Part shown: positions 1 to 7,831 of the stretch, one piece after another
Layout: each line of letters begins with the position of its first letter
Position numbering within the stretch: the stretch's first letter is position 1
NCBI GenBank assembly: GCA_030635565.1
Contig: DAOVYP010000052.1
Span: 1-10,036 of the forward strand
From: Spirochaeta sp.
GTDB taxonomy: Bacteria > Spirochaetota > Spirochaetia > DSM-2461
Direction of reading: 5' to 3'
Length of the DNA: 10,036 nucleotides
Made by a program: the position numbers and the translations under genes
The notes under the pieces: model-generated
Told to the model about the DNA's origin: nothing
Databases searched by the model: none
Seen by the model: the letters and a program-made list of their open reading frames with translations, nothing else

Positions 1-669
1 CGTGTTACGGTCTTCGCCGATGAGAAACTTGAAGAAGAGCATCAGGCTGTCGTACCCCGCCAGGGTGGCGTTGAATGAAGGCTGAAGATTGGCCACGGTG
101 ACTTCCGCCGACAGTACTTCGAGTTCCGGAGCCAGTCCGTTTTCGAAATTGTTCCGGGCCTGAGTCAGGCGCTTTTCAGCCAGCGCGATATTTCCTTCCT
201 GTATCTTGATATTCTCCTGATTGCCCAGAAGGAGGTAAAACTGCTTGCGTACATCTCTTTCCAGTTTTTTCCGGGCATCCTCATAGCTTATAAGCCCAGC
301 TTCATAATCGGCTACCAGGTTTTTGATACCGGTGCCCACGGCGGCGTTAATCGGTAAGGTGAAACTCAATCCTGTTGTGAATGAGGTATTTCTGATATCG
401 CTGTAGCTTGGGGGTGGTGCACCCTGAAACTGAAATATCCCCGCAGTTCCATTGAATCCCGCAGATGCGCTCATCGTCGGAAGGAAGGCATTCCAGGCCG
501 TGTCCTTGGCCCTTTCCCGGGTCCGGACGTCGATTCCCGATTGTTTGAGCCCCAGATTCTGGGTCACGGCCAGTTCAACCGCCTGATCCACGGTGAGAGT
601 CATGGTTTCAGCCCCGACGGCCCCGGCGATAATCGCCGCAGCGATAGTGATAAAAAGAATCTTTTTCAT
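1..669 (-). CDS. TolC-family outer membrane efflux protein (N-terminal part, cut by window edge)
   Basis: This is the first 223 codons of an outer-membrane channel protein of the TolC/OEP family; the gene continues past position 1. Such proteins form the outer-membrane exit duct of tripartite efflux pumps or type I secretion systems. A signal peptide is visible (MKK start, hydrophobic run, VGA-E cleavage near residue 20). It is followed by a typical OEP opening with the LTVDQAVELAVTQN motif at about residues 26-39, a SASAGFN beta-strand region, and a helical stretch rich in Gln, Lys and Glu (residues 130-190). The ATG shares a base with the TAA stop of the upstream TetR-type gene (TAATG). An AGGAGG lies 8 bases before it, inside the regulator's last codons, so the two are translationally coupled. 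The family is clear; the substrate cannot be told. An adaptor and an inner-membrane pump are expected further left (inference). Confidence 0.88.
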   Translation of the reverse strand, partial: MKKILFITIAAAIIAGAVGAETMTLTVDQAVELAVTQNLGLKQSGIDVRTRERAKDTAWNAFLPTMSASAGFNGTAGIFQFQGAPPPSYSDIRNTSFTTGLSFTLPINAAVGTGIKNLVADYEAGLISYEDARKKLERDVRKQFYLLLGNQENIKIQEGNIALAEKRLTQARNNFENGLAPELEVLSAEVTVANLQPSFNATLAGYDSLMLFFKFLIGEDRNT

Positions 670-1844
670 TACATAGTCCTCCTGAGTGCAGATATTCCGC
701 CCATGATGAGCAGATAAAGGTCTTTGAGACCCTGTTCGATGCGAATCCTGGCCGATTTTTCGGTCAGATGATATTTAATTTCATTGACTCCGGCGAGATT
801 CACCAGACCGAGGAGCTCACCGAGTTCATATCCATGAAGGTTTAGCAGTCCGGATTCCAGAACCGAGTTCATCGGTTTGATGAAGCTTTTCTCAAGCATG
901 TCTTTAACATGCGGTATCCGGATACCGTAGGACATGACACGTTGAAGATAATTAAGTATCTCAGGCGTTCGCCTGAAGAATGTTCCGGTAAAAGCTAAAT
1001 ACGCGAAGAATCTGTCTTCAGGTCTGTTGTACTTGGCGGCAAATTCTTCGAAGAGCCGGCTGAATATGGCAATCTGCCGGCCCAGCACATCGCTGAGCAT
1101 AGCTTCCTTACCAGGCCAATAATTGTAAAGGCTGCTTTTAGTGAGTCTGGCCTTCCGTGCCACTTTTCCCATAGTAACTCCGTTTCCCGCTTCTTCCATC
1201 ACGGTCTCGAATACGGCGTGCATCAATGGGTCTTCGGCGAATGCATCGTATTTCACTACCGATGCCTCATTGAGCAGTCGGTCAAAATCCGGTTGATTGA
1301 CTATTGAATCTGAACCGAATCCCTCGTTCCAGATGATTCTCCAGTCCCGAAGTTGATTTTCCTTCAGTTTTTTTCGATGAACCATCATGAAGGTCAGTGA
1401 ATTGAGAAAACGCAAACCGACATCAGGAACCTGAGCGTTTTTCATTGCCATCTCACTGAAGGCCTTCATATGCCGTCGGGTGAATTCCGGGCCGTTACTG
1501 TGTTTTCGATACCGATAGGCCAGAAATCCCAGATATTGCCTTTTTAGGGTGATAAAATCGATGATTTCGTCGGTATATGTTTCGATAAACTCATCACCTG
1601 CCAAATCTGTAAGACGATCCAGAAGGGCTCCGGCATGCCGGTTGTACATCTCCAGTGCCATCTCTTCCATGGCCTGTTCAATCTTCTCTTTACTCGGGAA
1701 ATATCTATAAAGAGCTTGCTTGGTAAGATTTTGGGCCGAGGCCAGGTCTGAAAGGGAGGTCTTCATATAGCGGCAGCCGCCCCAGATGCGGAATGCCGAT
1801 TCGAGAATCTCCTGTTTTTTTACTTCGTGCCTGGTTTTGCTCAT
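669..1844 (-). CDS. Tandem TetR-family regulator with two DNA-binding domains
   Basis: This is a 391-residue transcription regulator made of two complete TetR/AcrR units in one chain; ordinary family members are about 190-220 residues. The first helix-turn-helix spans roughly residues 29-55 (TSLSDLASAQNL, then LYRYFPSKEKI). The second spans roughly 223-250 (VTMGKVARKARL, then LYNYWPGKEAML). Both keep the Y-x-Y/W-F/P-x-K-E signature. Each is followed by a helical region that would serve as ligand-binding and pairing domain (about 60-200 and 255-391). One chain may therefore act as a built-in dimer (inference). The ATG at 1844 is chosen because later Met codons would cut into the first HTH; it has no clear ribosome binding site. 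A double palindrome sits 6 bases upstream, which suggests autoregulation. The stop codon overlaps the start of the TolC-family gene, which is its probable target. The inducer is unknown. Confidence 0.9.
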   Translation of the reverse strand: MSKTRHEVKKQEILESAFRIWGGCRYMKTSLSDLASAQNLTKQALYRYFPSKEKIEQAMEEMALEMYNRHAGALLDRLTDLAGDEFIETYTDEIIDFITLKRQYLGFLAYRYRKHSNGPEFTRRHMKAFSEMAMKNAQVPDVGLRFLNSLTFMMVHRKKLKENQLRDWRIIWNEGFGSDSIVNQPDFDRLLNEASVVKYDAFAEDPLMHAVFETVMEEAGNGVTMGKVARKARLTKSSLYNYWPGKEAMLSDVLGRQIAIFSRLFEEFAAKYNRPEDRFFAYLAFTGTFFRRTPEILNYLQRVMSYGIRIPHVKDMLEKSFIKPMNSVLESGLLNLHGYELGELLGLVNLAGVNEIKYHLTEKSARIRIEQGLKDLYLLIMGGISALRRTM

Positions 1845-1850
1845 TTTTAT

Positions 1851-1889
1851 TAACGACCGTTCGTTAGCTAAGTTAACGAACGGTCGTCA
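1851..1889. promoter_or_regulatory. Double-palindrome operator upstream of the tandem TetR gene
   Basis: A perfect 14-bp inverted repeat (ACGACCGTTCGTTA at 1853-1866 and its complement at 1874-1887) is separated by 7 bases. Each arm is itself nearly palindromic. TAACGACCGTTCGTTA (1851-1866) has 7 of 8 symmetric pairs, and the inverted copy at 1874-1889 has 6 of 8. The two centres lie 23 bp apart, close to two helical turns. The site ends 6 bases before the regulator's start codon. Palindromes of this size next to a TetR gene are the usual operator form. The doubling matches a protein with two HTH domains (inference). Confidence 0.8.
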
Positions 1890-1898
1890 GGAAATCAA
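1870..1898 (-). promoter_or_regulatory. Candidate promoter of the tetR-tolC operon
   Basis: A TTGATT -35-like box (1893-1898) and a weak TAACTT -10-like box (1870-1875) are 17 bases apart. The right-hand palindrome lies within the spacer and the left-hand one covers the expected transcription start. That layout would suit repression by occlusion. The -10 match is poor (3 of 6). A second candidate further upstream, TTAACA (1941-1946) with TATTGA (1918-1923), also has a 17-base spacer, so the choice is open. Confidence 0.3.
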
Positions 1899-1956
1899 GA
1901 GCTGTATCGGGGAGTTTTCAATAATTTTCTATTACATTTTTGTTAAGGAGGAAGGG

Positions 1957-2928
1957 TCAGTCGAAGCGGTCGGCGAAAATTTGCAGAAGATGCTCGGTTA
2001 CGTCATGTAAATCACCGCTCATGGTGCATCCTGCGGCTTTTCTGTGACCCCCGCCGCCGAAAAACCGGGCGATATCGCTTACATCAAGATTGGTAATAGA
2101 CCTGAAGCCGACAGTACAGATGCCGTCGTTCTGCTCCCGTATAACGGCAGCCGCTTCGATTCCGGAAATGCTCATCATGAGCTGATACAGCATGTCGGAG
2201 TCCCGTTCACTCCCGAGTTCGCGCCAGTCCTTCCAGTTTTCCCAGGAAATAACCAATCGACCGTCAAAATACAATTCCGATCGTTCCAACACCCGGCCCA
2301 GGAGTTTTCTGGAACCGAGGCTGCGTCCTCCGGCCAGTAAACGGAAGGTTTCTGCCGGAGATGCACCGGCGGCAACGAGGCGGGAGACGGCTTCAAGAGG
2401 TTCGGCCCGGCCGGGTTCAACATGACGGAAATAGCCGGTATCGGTGCAGAATCCCAGAAAGAGTATTTCGGCTTCTTCAGCCGTTGGCTCATCACCGGCG
2501 GTCTCAATCAGCTTCTGGATCATCAGGGTTGTGGAAGGGCAAAGAGGATCCACATAACGGATATCGCCGAAATCACTTCCGGCGGCATGATGATCGATGA
2601 CGCAGGTTACTGCTTCCGGGAGTGCGGTATCAGGGAATCCGGTGCGTTCCGGGGATGAACAGTCGAGAATAACGATCAAGGGTTGATCGCCATCCTCCAG
2701 GGGAGGTATTTTGCCGATGAAGAGGGGTTCCCAATCGAATATCTCTGGTCGGCCCCAGGGACCGACCGAACACAGGTGGGCTTTTTTTCCCCGGCGGCCC
2801 AGCCAGCTGCCCAGAGCCCTCTGGGATCCCAAGCAGTCGGCATCCGGATCCTCATGCCCCAGCAGGTAGAAGGTGTCGTGGTCATCCAGGGCTTTAAGAA
2901 CCGAAGCGATATGAGAGTCGTGGTTCAA
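1957..2928 (-). CDS. nrnA: DHH-family phosphoesterase, NrnA-like (oligoribonuclease / pAp phosphatase)
   Basis: This 323-residue protein has the full DHH-DHHA1 layout of bacterial NrnA. These cytosolic, metal-dependent enzymes degrade 2-5 nt RNA fragments and dephosphorylate 3'-phosphoadenosine 5'-phosphate. Visible motifs are H-x-x-P-D-x-D at residues 25-31 (HEDPDAD, where most relatives have DGD), ILDCSS with Asp 89, DHH at 112-114, CTDTG with Asp 163, and the C-terminal GGGGH at 291-295 followed by RKAAG. Length is normal for the family. The start is a TTG whose last two bases belong to the TGA stop of the upstream secreted-protein gene. No ribosome binding site is visible, so expression probably depends on coupling to that gene. 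No in-frame ATG would restore a normal N-terminus. No terminator is seen after the stop. The enzyme family is certain; exact substrate preference is inferred. Confidence 0.9.
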   Translation of the reverse strand: MNHDSHIASVLKALDDHDTFYLLGHEDPDADCLGSQRALGSWLGRRGKKAHLCSVGPWGRPEIFDWEPLFIGKIPPLEDGDQPLIVILDCSSPERTGFPDTALPEAVTCVIDHHAAGSDFGDIRYVDPLCPSTTLMIQKLIETAGDEPTAEEAEILFLGFCTDTGYFRHVEPGRAEPLEAVSRLVAAGASPAETFRLLAGGRSLGSRKLLGRVLERSELYFDGRLVISWENWKDWRELGSERDSDMLYQLMMSISGIEAAAVIREQNDGICTVGFRSITNLDVSDIARFFGGGGHRKAAGCTMSGDLHDVTEHLLQIFADRFD

Positions 2929-3338
2929 AAGTTGATTTCGGGCTTTGAATCCACCGGTGGAAATTCTCCGGTATAATCTGCATTGGGATCGAGATAACCC
3001 CAGCTTTCATGGGCCGGATTCTCGATAAGGTACATGCGGAAATGATCCACAACGCCGTCTTTGTAGAAAAACGTGACGTATGGATATGCCCGGCCTTTGC
3101 CATGGGCAATTTCACCGGTACTGCCGGCTCCGCGGAACCATTCAATCGGTGCCCAGAATGTATCCACGGTATAGTCCTGGCGGATGTAATCCACCCGGAA
3201 GCCGTCGGAGTGATTGAAAATTCGGGCAATCTGAACGGTTTTCGGATAAAATTCTGACTCGTTCTCGAAATTCTGGGCGAAGGCACCCGCTGCATTGATG
3301 AGAAGAATGACGATAACGAAAAGGGTTACGCGTTTCAC
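2925..3338 (-). CDS. Small secreted protein of unknown function
   Basis: I do not recognise this 137-residue protein. It opens with a clear signal peptide: MKRVT, a hydrophobic run over residues 5-17, and an AFA-Q cleavage site after residue 21. There is no lipobox cysteine, so it should be periplasmic or secreted as a mature protein of about 116 residues. The mature part is rich in aromatic residues (FW, WF, YPYVTFFY, WGY) and looks like a small beta-rich domain. It has no further membrane segment and no cysteine. The start is GTG at 3338, supported by an excellent AAGGAGG at 3346-3352, 7 bases upstream. It is the first gene of a short unit with the NrnA-like gene, overlapping it by four bases (TTGA). 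The pairing of an exported protein with a cytosolic nuclease probably reflects shared expression rather than shared function. Confidence 0.75.
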   Translation of the reverse strand: MKRVTLFVIVILLINAAGAFAQNFENESEFYPKTVQIARIFNHSDGFRVDYIRQDYTVDTFWAPIEWFRGAGSTGEIAHGKGRAYPYVTFFYKDGVVDHFRMYLIENPAHESWGYLDPNADYTGEFPPVDSKPEINF

Positions 3339-3345
3339 GGCTCAG

Positions 3346-3390
3346 CCTCCTTGCGCCCTGAAGTATGCCTTATAGGTTGGTCTGATTCAA
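3346..3390 (-). promoter_or_regulatory. Candidate promoter and ribosome binding site for the secreted-protein/nrnA unit
   Basis: In the 81-bp gap after lon, TTGAAT (3385-3390) and CATACT (3362-3367) are spaced by exactly 17 bases, each matching 4 of 6 consensus positions. The predicted start near 3355 leaves a very short leader that still contains AAGGAGG at 3346-3352. The ribosome site is strong; the promoter boxes are only moderate. No convincing terminator for lon is present in the gap, so readthrough is also possible. Confidence 0.45.
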
Positions 3391-3419
3391 GCGTAAAATC
3401 TACAGGAAAGCCTGCATGC

Positions 3420-5882
3420 TCATTTTTTCGGGGTTTTCGGGAATGTTCCGTCGGGGAAAAGTTCGGCCAGAGCTTCGCCCAGGCTGTCATGGAATAGAAA
3501 ACTCACTTCATCTTTGACTTCCGCGGGGAGCTCTTCGACGTCTCGCCGGTTGCTTTCAGGCATGACTATGGTGTCGAAGCCTCTGCGCCGGGCGGCCAGG
3601 GATTTCTCCTTGACGCCACCGATGGGAAGTACCCGATCCGTCAGTGTGACTTCTCCGGTCATGGCGATGCCGCTTTTCAGTGGAATAAGCAGAGCCGCCG
3701 ACAGCAATGCTGCGGTGAGGGCAATGCCCGCCGAGGGGCCGTCTACGGGAATGGCACCCTGCGGGACATGGATGTGAATATCTTTTTTCCTGTCGAAGTC
3801 GGACTTCAAGCCGAAATGGTCTTTATTGGCACGGAGGTAGGATAGGGCGATCTGGGCGCTTTCCTTCATCACGTCTCCGAGCTGACCGGTGAGCAGCAGC
3901 TTGCCTTCACCGTCGAAGATCCGGGCTTCAACCGGAAGGACACCGCCTCCGCCGCCATCATAGTAGAGCCCCGGAGCCAGTCCCGGACGGCCCATGGTTC
4001 CGAGGTCATCCTCCAGACGTTCCTTCCCCAGATACTCCCGCACCATGGTGGGAGAAACATCCAGATGGAAGCCTTCAAGCTCCGGCATATCTCGTTCGGG
4101 TTCGATAAACACGGCGGAATGTTCCTGGTTCCGATGAAGGGCCGAGCTGTTGATAATCCAGCGCCCCGGCCTGGTCTGCTCGTCGTGCAGCAGCTTACGG
4201 GTCACCTTTCTCATAACCTGACTGATTGACCGTTCCATGTTCCGTACTCCTGATTCCAGGGTGTAGCCGCGGATCAGGAGGTCAAGGGATTCATTCTTGA
4301 AATGGACATCGGCGCCATCCAGACCGTTTTCACCAATCTGCTTGGGAATAAGGAACTGCCGGGCGATGCTTTTTTTCTCTGTCATTGTGTAACCGGGAAT
4401 CCGGATGACTTCCATGCGGTCACGGAGGGCATGGGGGATGGCTTCGAGACTGTTGGCGGTGGTGATGAACATCACTTCCGAGAGATCGAAAGGTACTTCC
4501 AGGTAATGGTCGGTGAAACTGTCGTTCTGTTCGGGATCCAGTACTTCCAGGAGGGCCGACGAAGGATCACCCCGGAAATCGTTGGACATTTTATCCACCT
4601 CATCCAGCAGGAATACCGGGTTTACCGAACCGGCGCGTTTGAGTGCCTGGATGATTTTCCCCGGCAATGCTCCGACGTAGGTTTTCCGGTGCCCCCGGAT
4701 TTCAGCCTCGTCCCTGACACCTCCAAGGGAAATCCGGACGAATTTACGGTCCAGCGCCCGGGCGACAGAGCGTCCCAGGGACGTCTTACCGGTTCCGGGA
4801 GGGCCGACGAAGCAGAGTATGGGACTCTTTACCCTGGTTTTCAGTTGTCTGACGGCGATGAAATCCAGGATGCGTTCCTTGGGTTTATCCAGGCCGAAGT
4901 GGTCGGCGTTGAGGATGCGGGCGGCTTCAGCGATGTCGTGCCGGTCCTTTGTGCGCTTACCCCAGGGCAGGTCGATAATCCATTCCAGATAGGTGCGTAA
5001 AACTCCGGATTCGGGGCTCATGGGCTGGAGACGGGCCAGACGCTTTACCTCGGTGAGGGCTTTCTGCCGCACTTCGTCCACAATATCCATTTCATGAAGC
5101 TTGCGTTCCAGCTCCTGGGCTCCGGTGGGATCGGCTTCTTCACCGCCCAGCTCCTTGTGAATTTCCTTGAGTTGTTCGTTAAGGAAATACTCCTTCTGGG
5201 AGCGCTCCATGCGCTTCTTTACCCGTCCGGAGATATCGTTTCGAAGGCCCTGGAATTCATTCTCCATCTGAAGCATTACCGAAAGCTCTTCCAATCGATG
5301 ACGGGCATCGGTATCCAGAAGAAACTTGATTTTACGATCGGTTTCGATTTCCAGGGATGCGCACACATGTCCCACCAGCTTGTCTAGACCGTCGGATTTG
5401 ACGACGTTGGCCACCGCTTCCTTGGGAAGCTTTTTCTTGCGGAGTTTGGCGTAGGCCTGGAAATCGTCCTTGACGGTCTGGATGAGGGCGCTCAGCTCCG
5501 ACCCGTCAACTTCGGGAATCAGCTTGTAGGTCCCCCAGGTGACGTCTTTTTTCTGCCGGATCTTCTTGAGTTGAGCCCGGTGCCGGCCTTCCACCAGCAC
5601 CCTCATGTTCCCGTCGGGAAGCTTGAGTACCTGAACCACCCGGGCAATGGTGCCAATCGGGTGTATGTCTTCCGGAGTCGGGTCGTCGGAGGCGGATTTC
5701 TGAAACGCCAGGAAAATTTCCCGATCGGAAGTTGTGGCGGCATTAAGTGCCTTGAGTGATCCCGGGCGCCCGACGAAGAAGGGTATGACGTTGTGAGGGA
5801 ACACCACCAGCTCCCTCAAGGGAATGAGAGGCAGTTCCCCCTTGTCGTCAGGCCGTGATCTGATTAACTTCATCCGGCTCAT
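3420..5882 (-). CDS. lon: ATP-dependent protease Lon
   Basis: Lon is a hexameric cytosolic AAA+ serine protease that removes misfolded and short-lived regulatory proteins. From the start chosen here it has 820 residues, slightly above the usual 780-810. The N-terminal substrate domain begins [21 protein letters not shown] charged coiled-coil region follows (about 220-285), with the Lon hallmark [18 protein letters not shown]. Walker A GPPGTGKT is at 360-367 and Walker [10 protein letters not shown] at 424-432. The protease domain has the catalytic serine in DGPSAG (Ser 717) and the lysine of GGVKEK (Lys 760), 43 residues apart as in E. coli Lon. The frame stays open to 5933, but those extra residues lie inside clpX and do not resemble Lon. 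ATG 5882 or ATG 5873 is likely; neither has a good ribosome site. The gene overlaps the end of clpX by 35 (or 26) bases, which points to coupled translation. Confidence 0.95.
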   Translation of the reverse strand: MSRMKLIRSRPDDKGELPLIPLRELVVFPHNVIPFFVGRPGSLKALNAATTSDREIFLAFQKSASDDPTPEDIHPIGTIARVVQVLKLPDGNMRVLVEGRHRAQLKKIRQKKDVTWGTYKLIPEVDGSELSALIQTVKDDFQAYAKLRKKKLPKEAVANVVKSDGLDKLVGHVCASLEIETDRKIKFLLDTDARHRLEELSVMLQMENEFQGLRNDISGRVKKRMERSQKEYFLNEQLKEIHKELGGEEADPTGAQELERKLHEMDIVDEVRQKALTEVKRLARLQPMSPESGVLRTYLEWIIDLPWGKRTKDRHDIAEAARILNADHFGLDKPKERILDFIAVRQLKTRVKSPILCFVGPPGTGKTSLGRSVARALDRKFVRISLGGVRDEAEIRGHRKTYVGALPGKIIQALKRAGSVNPVFLLDEVDKMSNDFRGDPSSALLEVLDPEQNDSFTDHYLEVPFDLSEVMFITTANSLEAIPHALRDRMEVIRIPGYTMTEKKSIARQFLIPKQIGENGLDGADVHFKNESLDLLIRGYTLESGVRNMERSISQVMRKVTRKLLHDEQTRPGRWIINSSALHRNQEHSAVFIEPERDMPELEGFHLDVSPTMVREYLGKERLEDDLGTMGRPGLAPGLYYDGGGGGVLPVEARIFDGEGKLLLTGQLGDVMKESAQIALSYLRANKDHFGLKSDFDRKKDIHIHVPQGAIPVDGPSAGIALTAALLSAALLIPLKSGIAMTGEVTLTDRVLPIGGVKEKSLAARRRGFDTIVMPESNRRDVEELPAEVKDEVSFLFHDSLGEALAELFPDGTFPKTPKK

Positions 5883-7137
5883 CGCCGCCGTCGTGCGGCA
5901 GTTCCTCGAGCTCGATGATTTCGGGCCGGACACCGTTTTCGATGACGTCCCTGTTCACAACGACTTTCTTGCGGCCCTTGATAGAGGGCAGATCGAACAT
6001 GATGTCGATCATGGCCGATTCGACGATGGACCTGATGCCCCGGGCGCCGGTTTTCTGCTTCAGTGCCTTGGCGGCCACGGCATTAATGGCTTCATCCTGG
6101 AATTCCAGTTCGACATCATCCATTTCCATGGATACGGTGTACTGTTTAATCACCGAATTCTTCGGTTCTGTAACGATACGGACCAGTTCGTCTTCGGTGA
6201 GGTTGTCCAAAGCCACCTGGATGGGGAGCCGACCGATGAACTCAGGGATCAGCCCGTATTTCACAAGGTCGTCCGGATGCATCTTCTTGTACAACTCGGT
6301 GAGGTTGTTGTTTCCTACCTTGCGGACATCGGCGCCGAATCCCAGGGGATGTTCGGCCACACGGGACTCGATAATCTTTTCAAGGCCGACAAATGCTCCG
6401 CCGCAGATTACCAGGATGTTGGAGGTATTGATCTTCAGCATCTCCTGATTGGGATGCTTCCTTCCGCCCTGGGGAGGGACCGAAGCGGTGGTCCCTTCAA
6501 TAATCTTCAACAGAGCCTGCTGAACCCCTTCCCCCGAGACATCCCGGGTGATGGAGACATTTTCGCCTTTTCTGGCGATTTTATCGATTTCATCAATGTA
6601 GATGATGCCCCGTTCAGCGGCGGCGATGTTGTTTCCCGCGGCCTGGATAAGCTTGAGCAGGATGTTTTCCACGTCTTCACCGACATAACCGGCCTCTGTG
6701 AGAGTCGTAGCGTCGGCAATGGCGAAGGGGACTTTCAGTCTCTGGGCCAGGGTCTTGGCCAGAAGGGTTTTTCCCGATCCTGTTGGACCCATCAGCAGAA
6801 CATTGGACTTTTCGAGTTCAACGTCCTCGTTGGAGATACGTCCCTTGTGCATGATGCGCTTGTAATGGTTGTACACTGCTACCGACAGGGTCTTTTTTGC
6901 CAGTTCCTGACCGATGACGTACAAGTCGAGGTATTCCTTGATTTTCCTGGGAACTGGAAGATCATCGGTGAACTCGGCAGTGATGTTCTCGTTCTCTTCC
7001 GTCAGGATGCGGTTGCAGACTGTGACGCATTCGTCACAGATGTAGACGCCGGGACCGGCGATGAGTTTTTTCGCCATTTCCGAGGTTTTACCGCAGAACG
7101 AGCAGACTTTGACTTCTTTGCCTTTAGTTCTTGCCAT
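5848..7137 (-). CDS. clpX: ATP-dependent Clp protease ATP-binding subunit ClpX
   Basis: ClpX is the hexameric unfoldase that recognises tagged or misfolded proteins and threads them into ClpP. The 429-residue protein is of normal length. The N-terminal zinc-binding domain has four cysteines (12, 15, 34, 37; CSFC and CDEC). Walker A GPTGSGKT is at 117-124, the pore loop GYVGED at 150-155, and Walker B IIYIDEID at 178-185. The RKH loop is at 226-228. The ClpP-docking loop appears as LGF (265-267), where E. coli has IGF. The sensor-2 GARGIRS lies near 364-370. ATG 7137 is chosen because the zinc domain starts there and a GGAGAGGG stretch lies just upstream; the open frame further upstream belongs to clpP. 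It overlaps the end of clpP by 14 bases and its own end is overlapped by lon. All the residues needed for activity appear intact. Confidence 0.97.
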   Translation of the reverse strand: MARTKGKEVKVCSFCGKTSEMAKKLIAGPGVYICDECVTVCNRILTEENENITAEFTDDLPVPRKIKEYLDLYVIGQELAKKTLSVAVYNHYKRIMHKGRISNEDVELEKSNVLLMGPTGSGKTLLAKTLAQRLKVPFAIADATTLTEAGYVGEDVENILLKLIQAAGNNIAAAERGIIYIDEIDKIARKGENVSITRDVSGEGVQQALLKIIEGTTASVPPQGGRKHPNQEMLKINTSNILVICGGAFVGLEKIIESRVAEHPLGFGADVRKVGNNNLTELYKKMHPDDLVKYGLIPEFIGRLPIQVALDNLTEDELVRIVTEPKNSVIKQYTVSMEMDDVELEFQDEAINAVAAKALKQKTGARGIRSIVESAMIDIMFDLPSIKGRKKVVVNRDVIENGVRPEIIELEELPHDGGDEPDEVNQITA

Positions 7138-7732
7138 TCTTTTCCCTCTCCAGGATTTTATCGACGATACCGTATTCGACAGCTTCACCGGCGGACATGA
7201 AGAAATCACGCTCCAGATCGGCGGCGATGGTTTTTTCGTCCTTGCCGGAATCATCCGACAGATAGTTGATGAGCAATTTTTTAAGCCGGACAATTTCCCG
7301 GGCCTGAATGCCGATATCCACCGCCTGACCCTGTACACCGCCCCAGGGCTGATGGATCAGGATACGTGAGGAGGGGAGGGCCATCCTTTTACCCCGGGAG
7401 CCTCCGGCCAGGAGGATGGCGCCCATTGAGGCCGCCTGGCCCATGCAGATGGTTTGCACATCGGCATTAATGTATCGCATGGTGTCGTATATCGCCAGGC
7501 CGGCTGTAACCGAGCCGCCGGGACTGTTGATGTAGAAGCTGATATCCTTTTCCGGATCCTGGGAATCAAGATACAAAAGCTGGGCCACGATGTGGTCGGC
7601 GTCGATGTCCCGAATCTCTCCTCCGAGGAAGATAATCCGCTCCTGAAGAAGCTTGGACCAGATATCGTAACGGGTTTCCCCGATTCCTGTTTTTTCAACA
7701 ATGAAGGGATTGTATGCTGCCTGAATGTCCAT
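7124..7732 (-). CDS. clpP: ATP-dependent Clp protease proteolytic subunit ClpP
   Basis: ClpP is the barrel-shaped serine peptidase that degrades proteins fed to it by ClpX. The protein has 202 residues, close to the usual 195-210. The catalytic triad is present: Ser 102 in GQAASMGA, His 127 in ILIHQPWGG, and Asp 176 in ERDFFMSA. The IIFLGGEI and [15 protein letters not shown] strands are typical. Two adjacent ATGs exist (7735 and 7732). The second is preferred because AGGAG lies 5 bases before it, but only 2 bases before the first. A second, stronger AGGAGG further upstream serves a tiny out-of-frame reading frame instead. The stop lies 14 bases inside clpX. The 100-bp gap from tig contains no clear terminator and no CIRCE element, so co-transcription with tig is likely. 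Confidence 0.97.
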   Translation of the reverse strand: MDIQAAYNPFIVEKTGIGETRYDIWSKLLQERIIFLGGEIRDIDADHIVAQLLYLDSQDPEKDISFYINSPGGSVTAGLAIYDTMRYINADVQTICMGQAASMGAILLAGGSRGKRMALPSSRILIHQPWGGVQGQAVDIGIQAREIVRLKKLLINYLSDDSGKDEKTIAADLERDFFMSAGEAVEYGIVDKILEREKNGKN

Positions 7733-7751
7733 CATTTCTCCTGAGATTCAT
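7694..7751 (-). CDS. Possible 18-codon leader ORF overlapping the clpP start
   Basis: An ATG at 7751 is preceded by AGGAGGCACCTC, a stronger ribosome site at better spacing (6 bases) than the one used by clpP. Its frame reads 18 codons (begins MNLRRND, ends SLHC) and stops with TGA at about 7694, some 38 bases inside clpP in another frame. The peptide resembles nothing I know. It could be a translated leader that tunes clpP initiation, or a chance ORF next to a duplicated TCAGGAG motif. Confidence 0.25.
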
Positions 7752-7831
7752 GAGGTGCCTCCTGAAATGAGGAATCCGGTTCGAAGACAAGGCTTGGATG
7801 TTGCTGCTTGAATTCTGGCCAAAGGTCCCTT

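Noticed and set aside
1786..2010. Plus-strand 74-codon frame and an AAGGAGG-like motif near 1945
   Set aside because: The motif is not followed by a start codon at proper spacing, and the frame runs antisense across two real genes and the operator.
3391..3419. Possible intrinsic terminator after lon
   Set aside because: CAGG-CTTT-CCTG gives only a 4-bp stem, and the following T stretch is interrupted; too weak to call.
5883..5933. Seventeen extra codons at the N-terminus of lon
   Set aside because: They lie inside clpX, are Ser/Arg-rich and unlike Lon N-termini, and ATGs at 5882 and 5873 fit the family better.
5824..7200. A 458-codon open frame on the plus strand opposite clpX
   Set aside because: It lies fully antisense to a gene with intact motifs. 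Long antisense frames arise from codon bias, and its translation resembles no protein family.
7138..7338. Sixty-seven extra codons at the N-terminus of clpX
   Set aside because: They lie inside clpP; the zinc-binding domain begins right after ATG 7137, which has its own purine-rich ribosome site.
7736..7831. Heat-shock operator (CIRCE) or CtsR-type site ahead of clpP
   Set aside because: I looked for TTAGCACTC-N9-GAGTGCTAA and for tandem heptad CtsR boxes and found neither.
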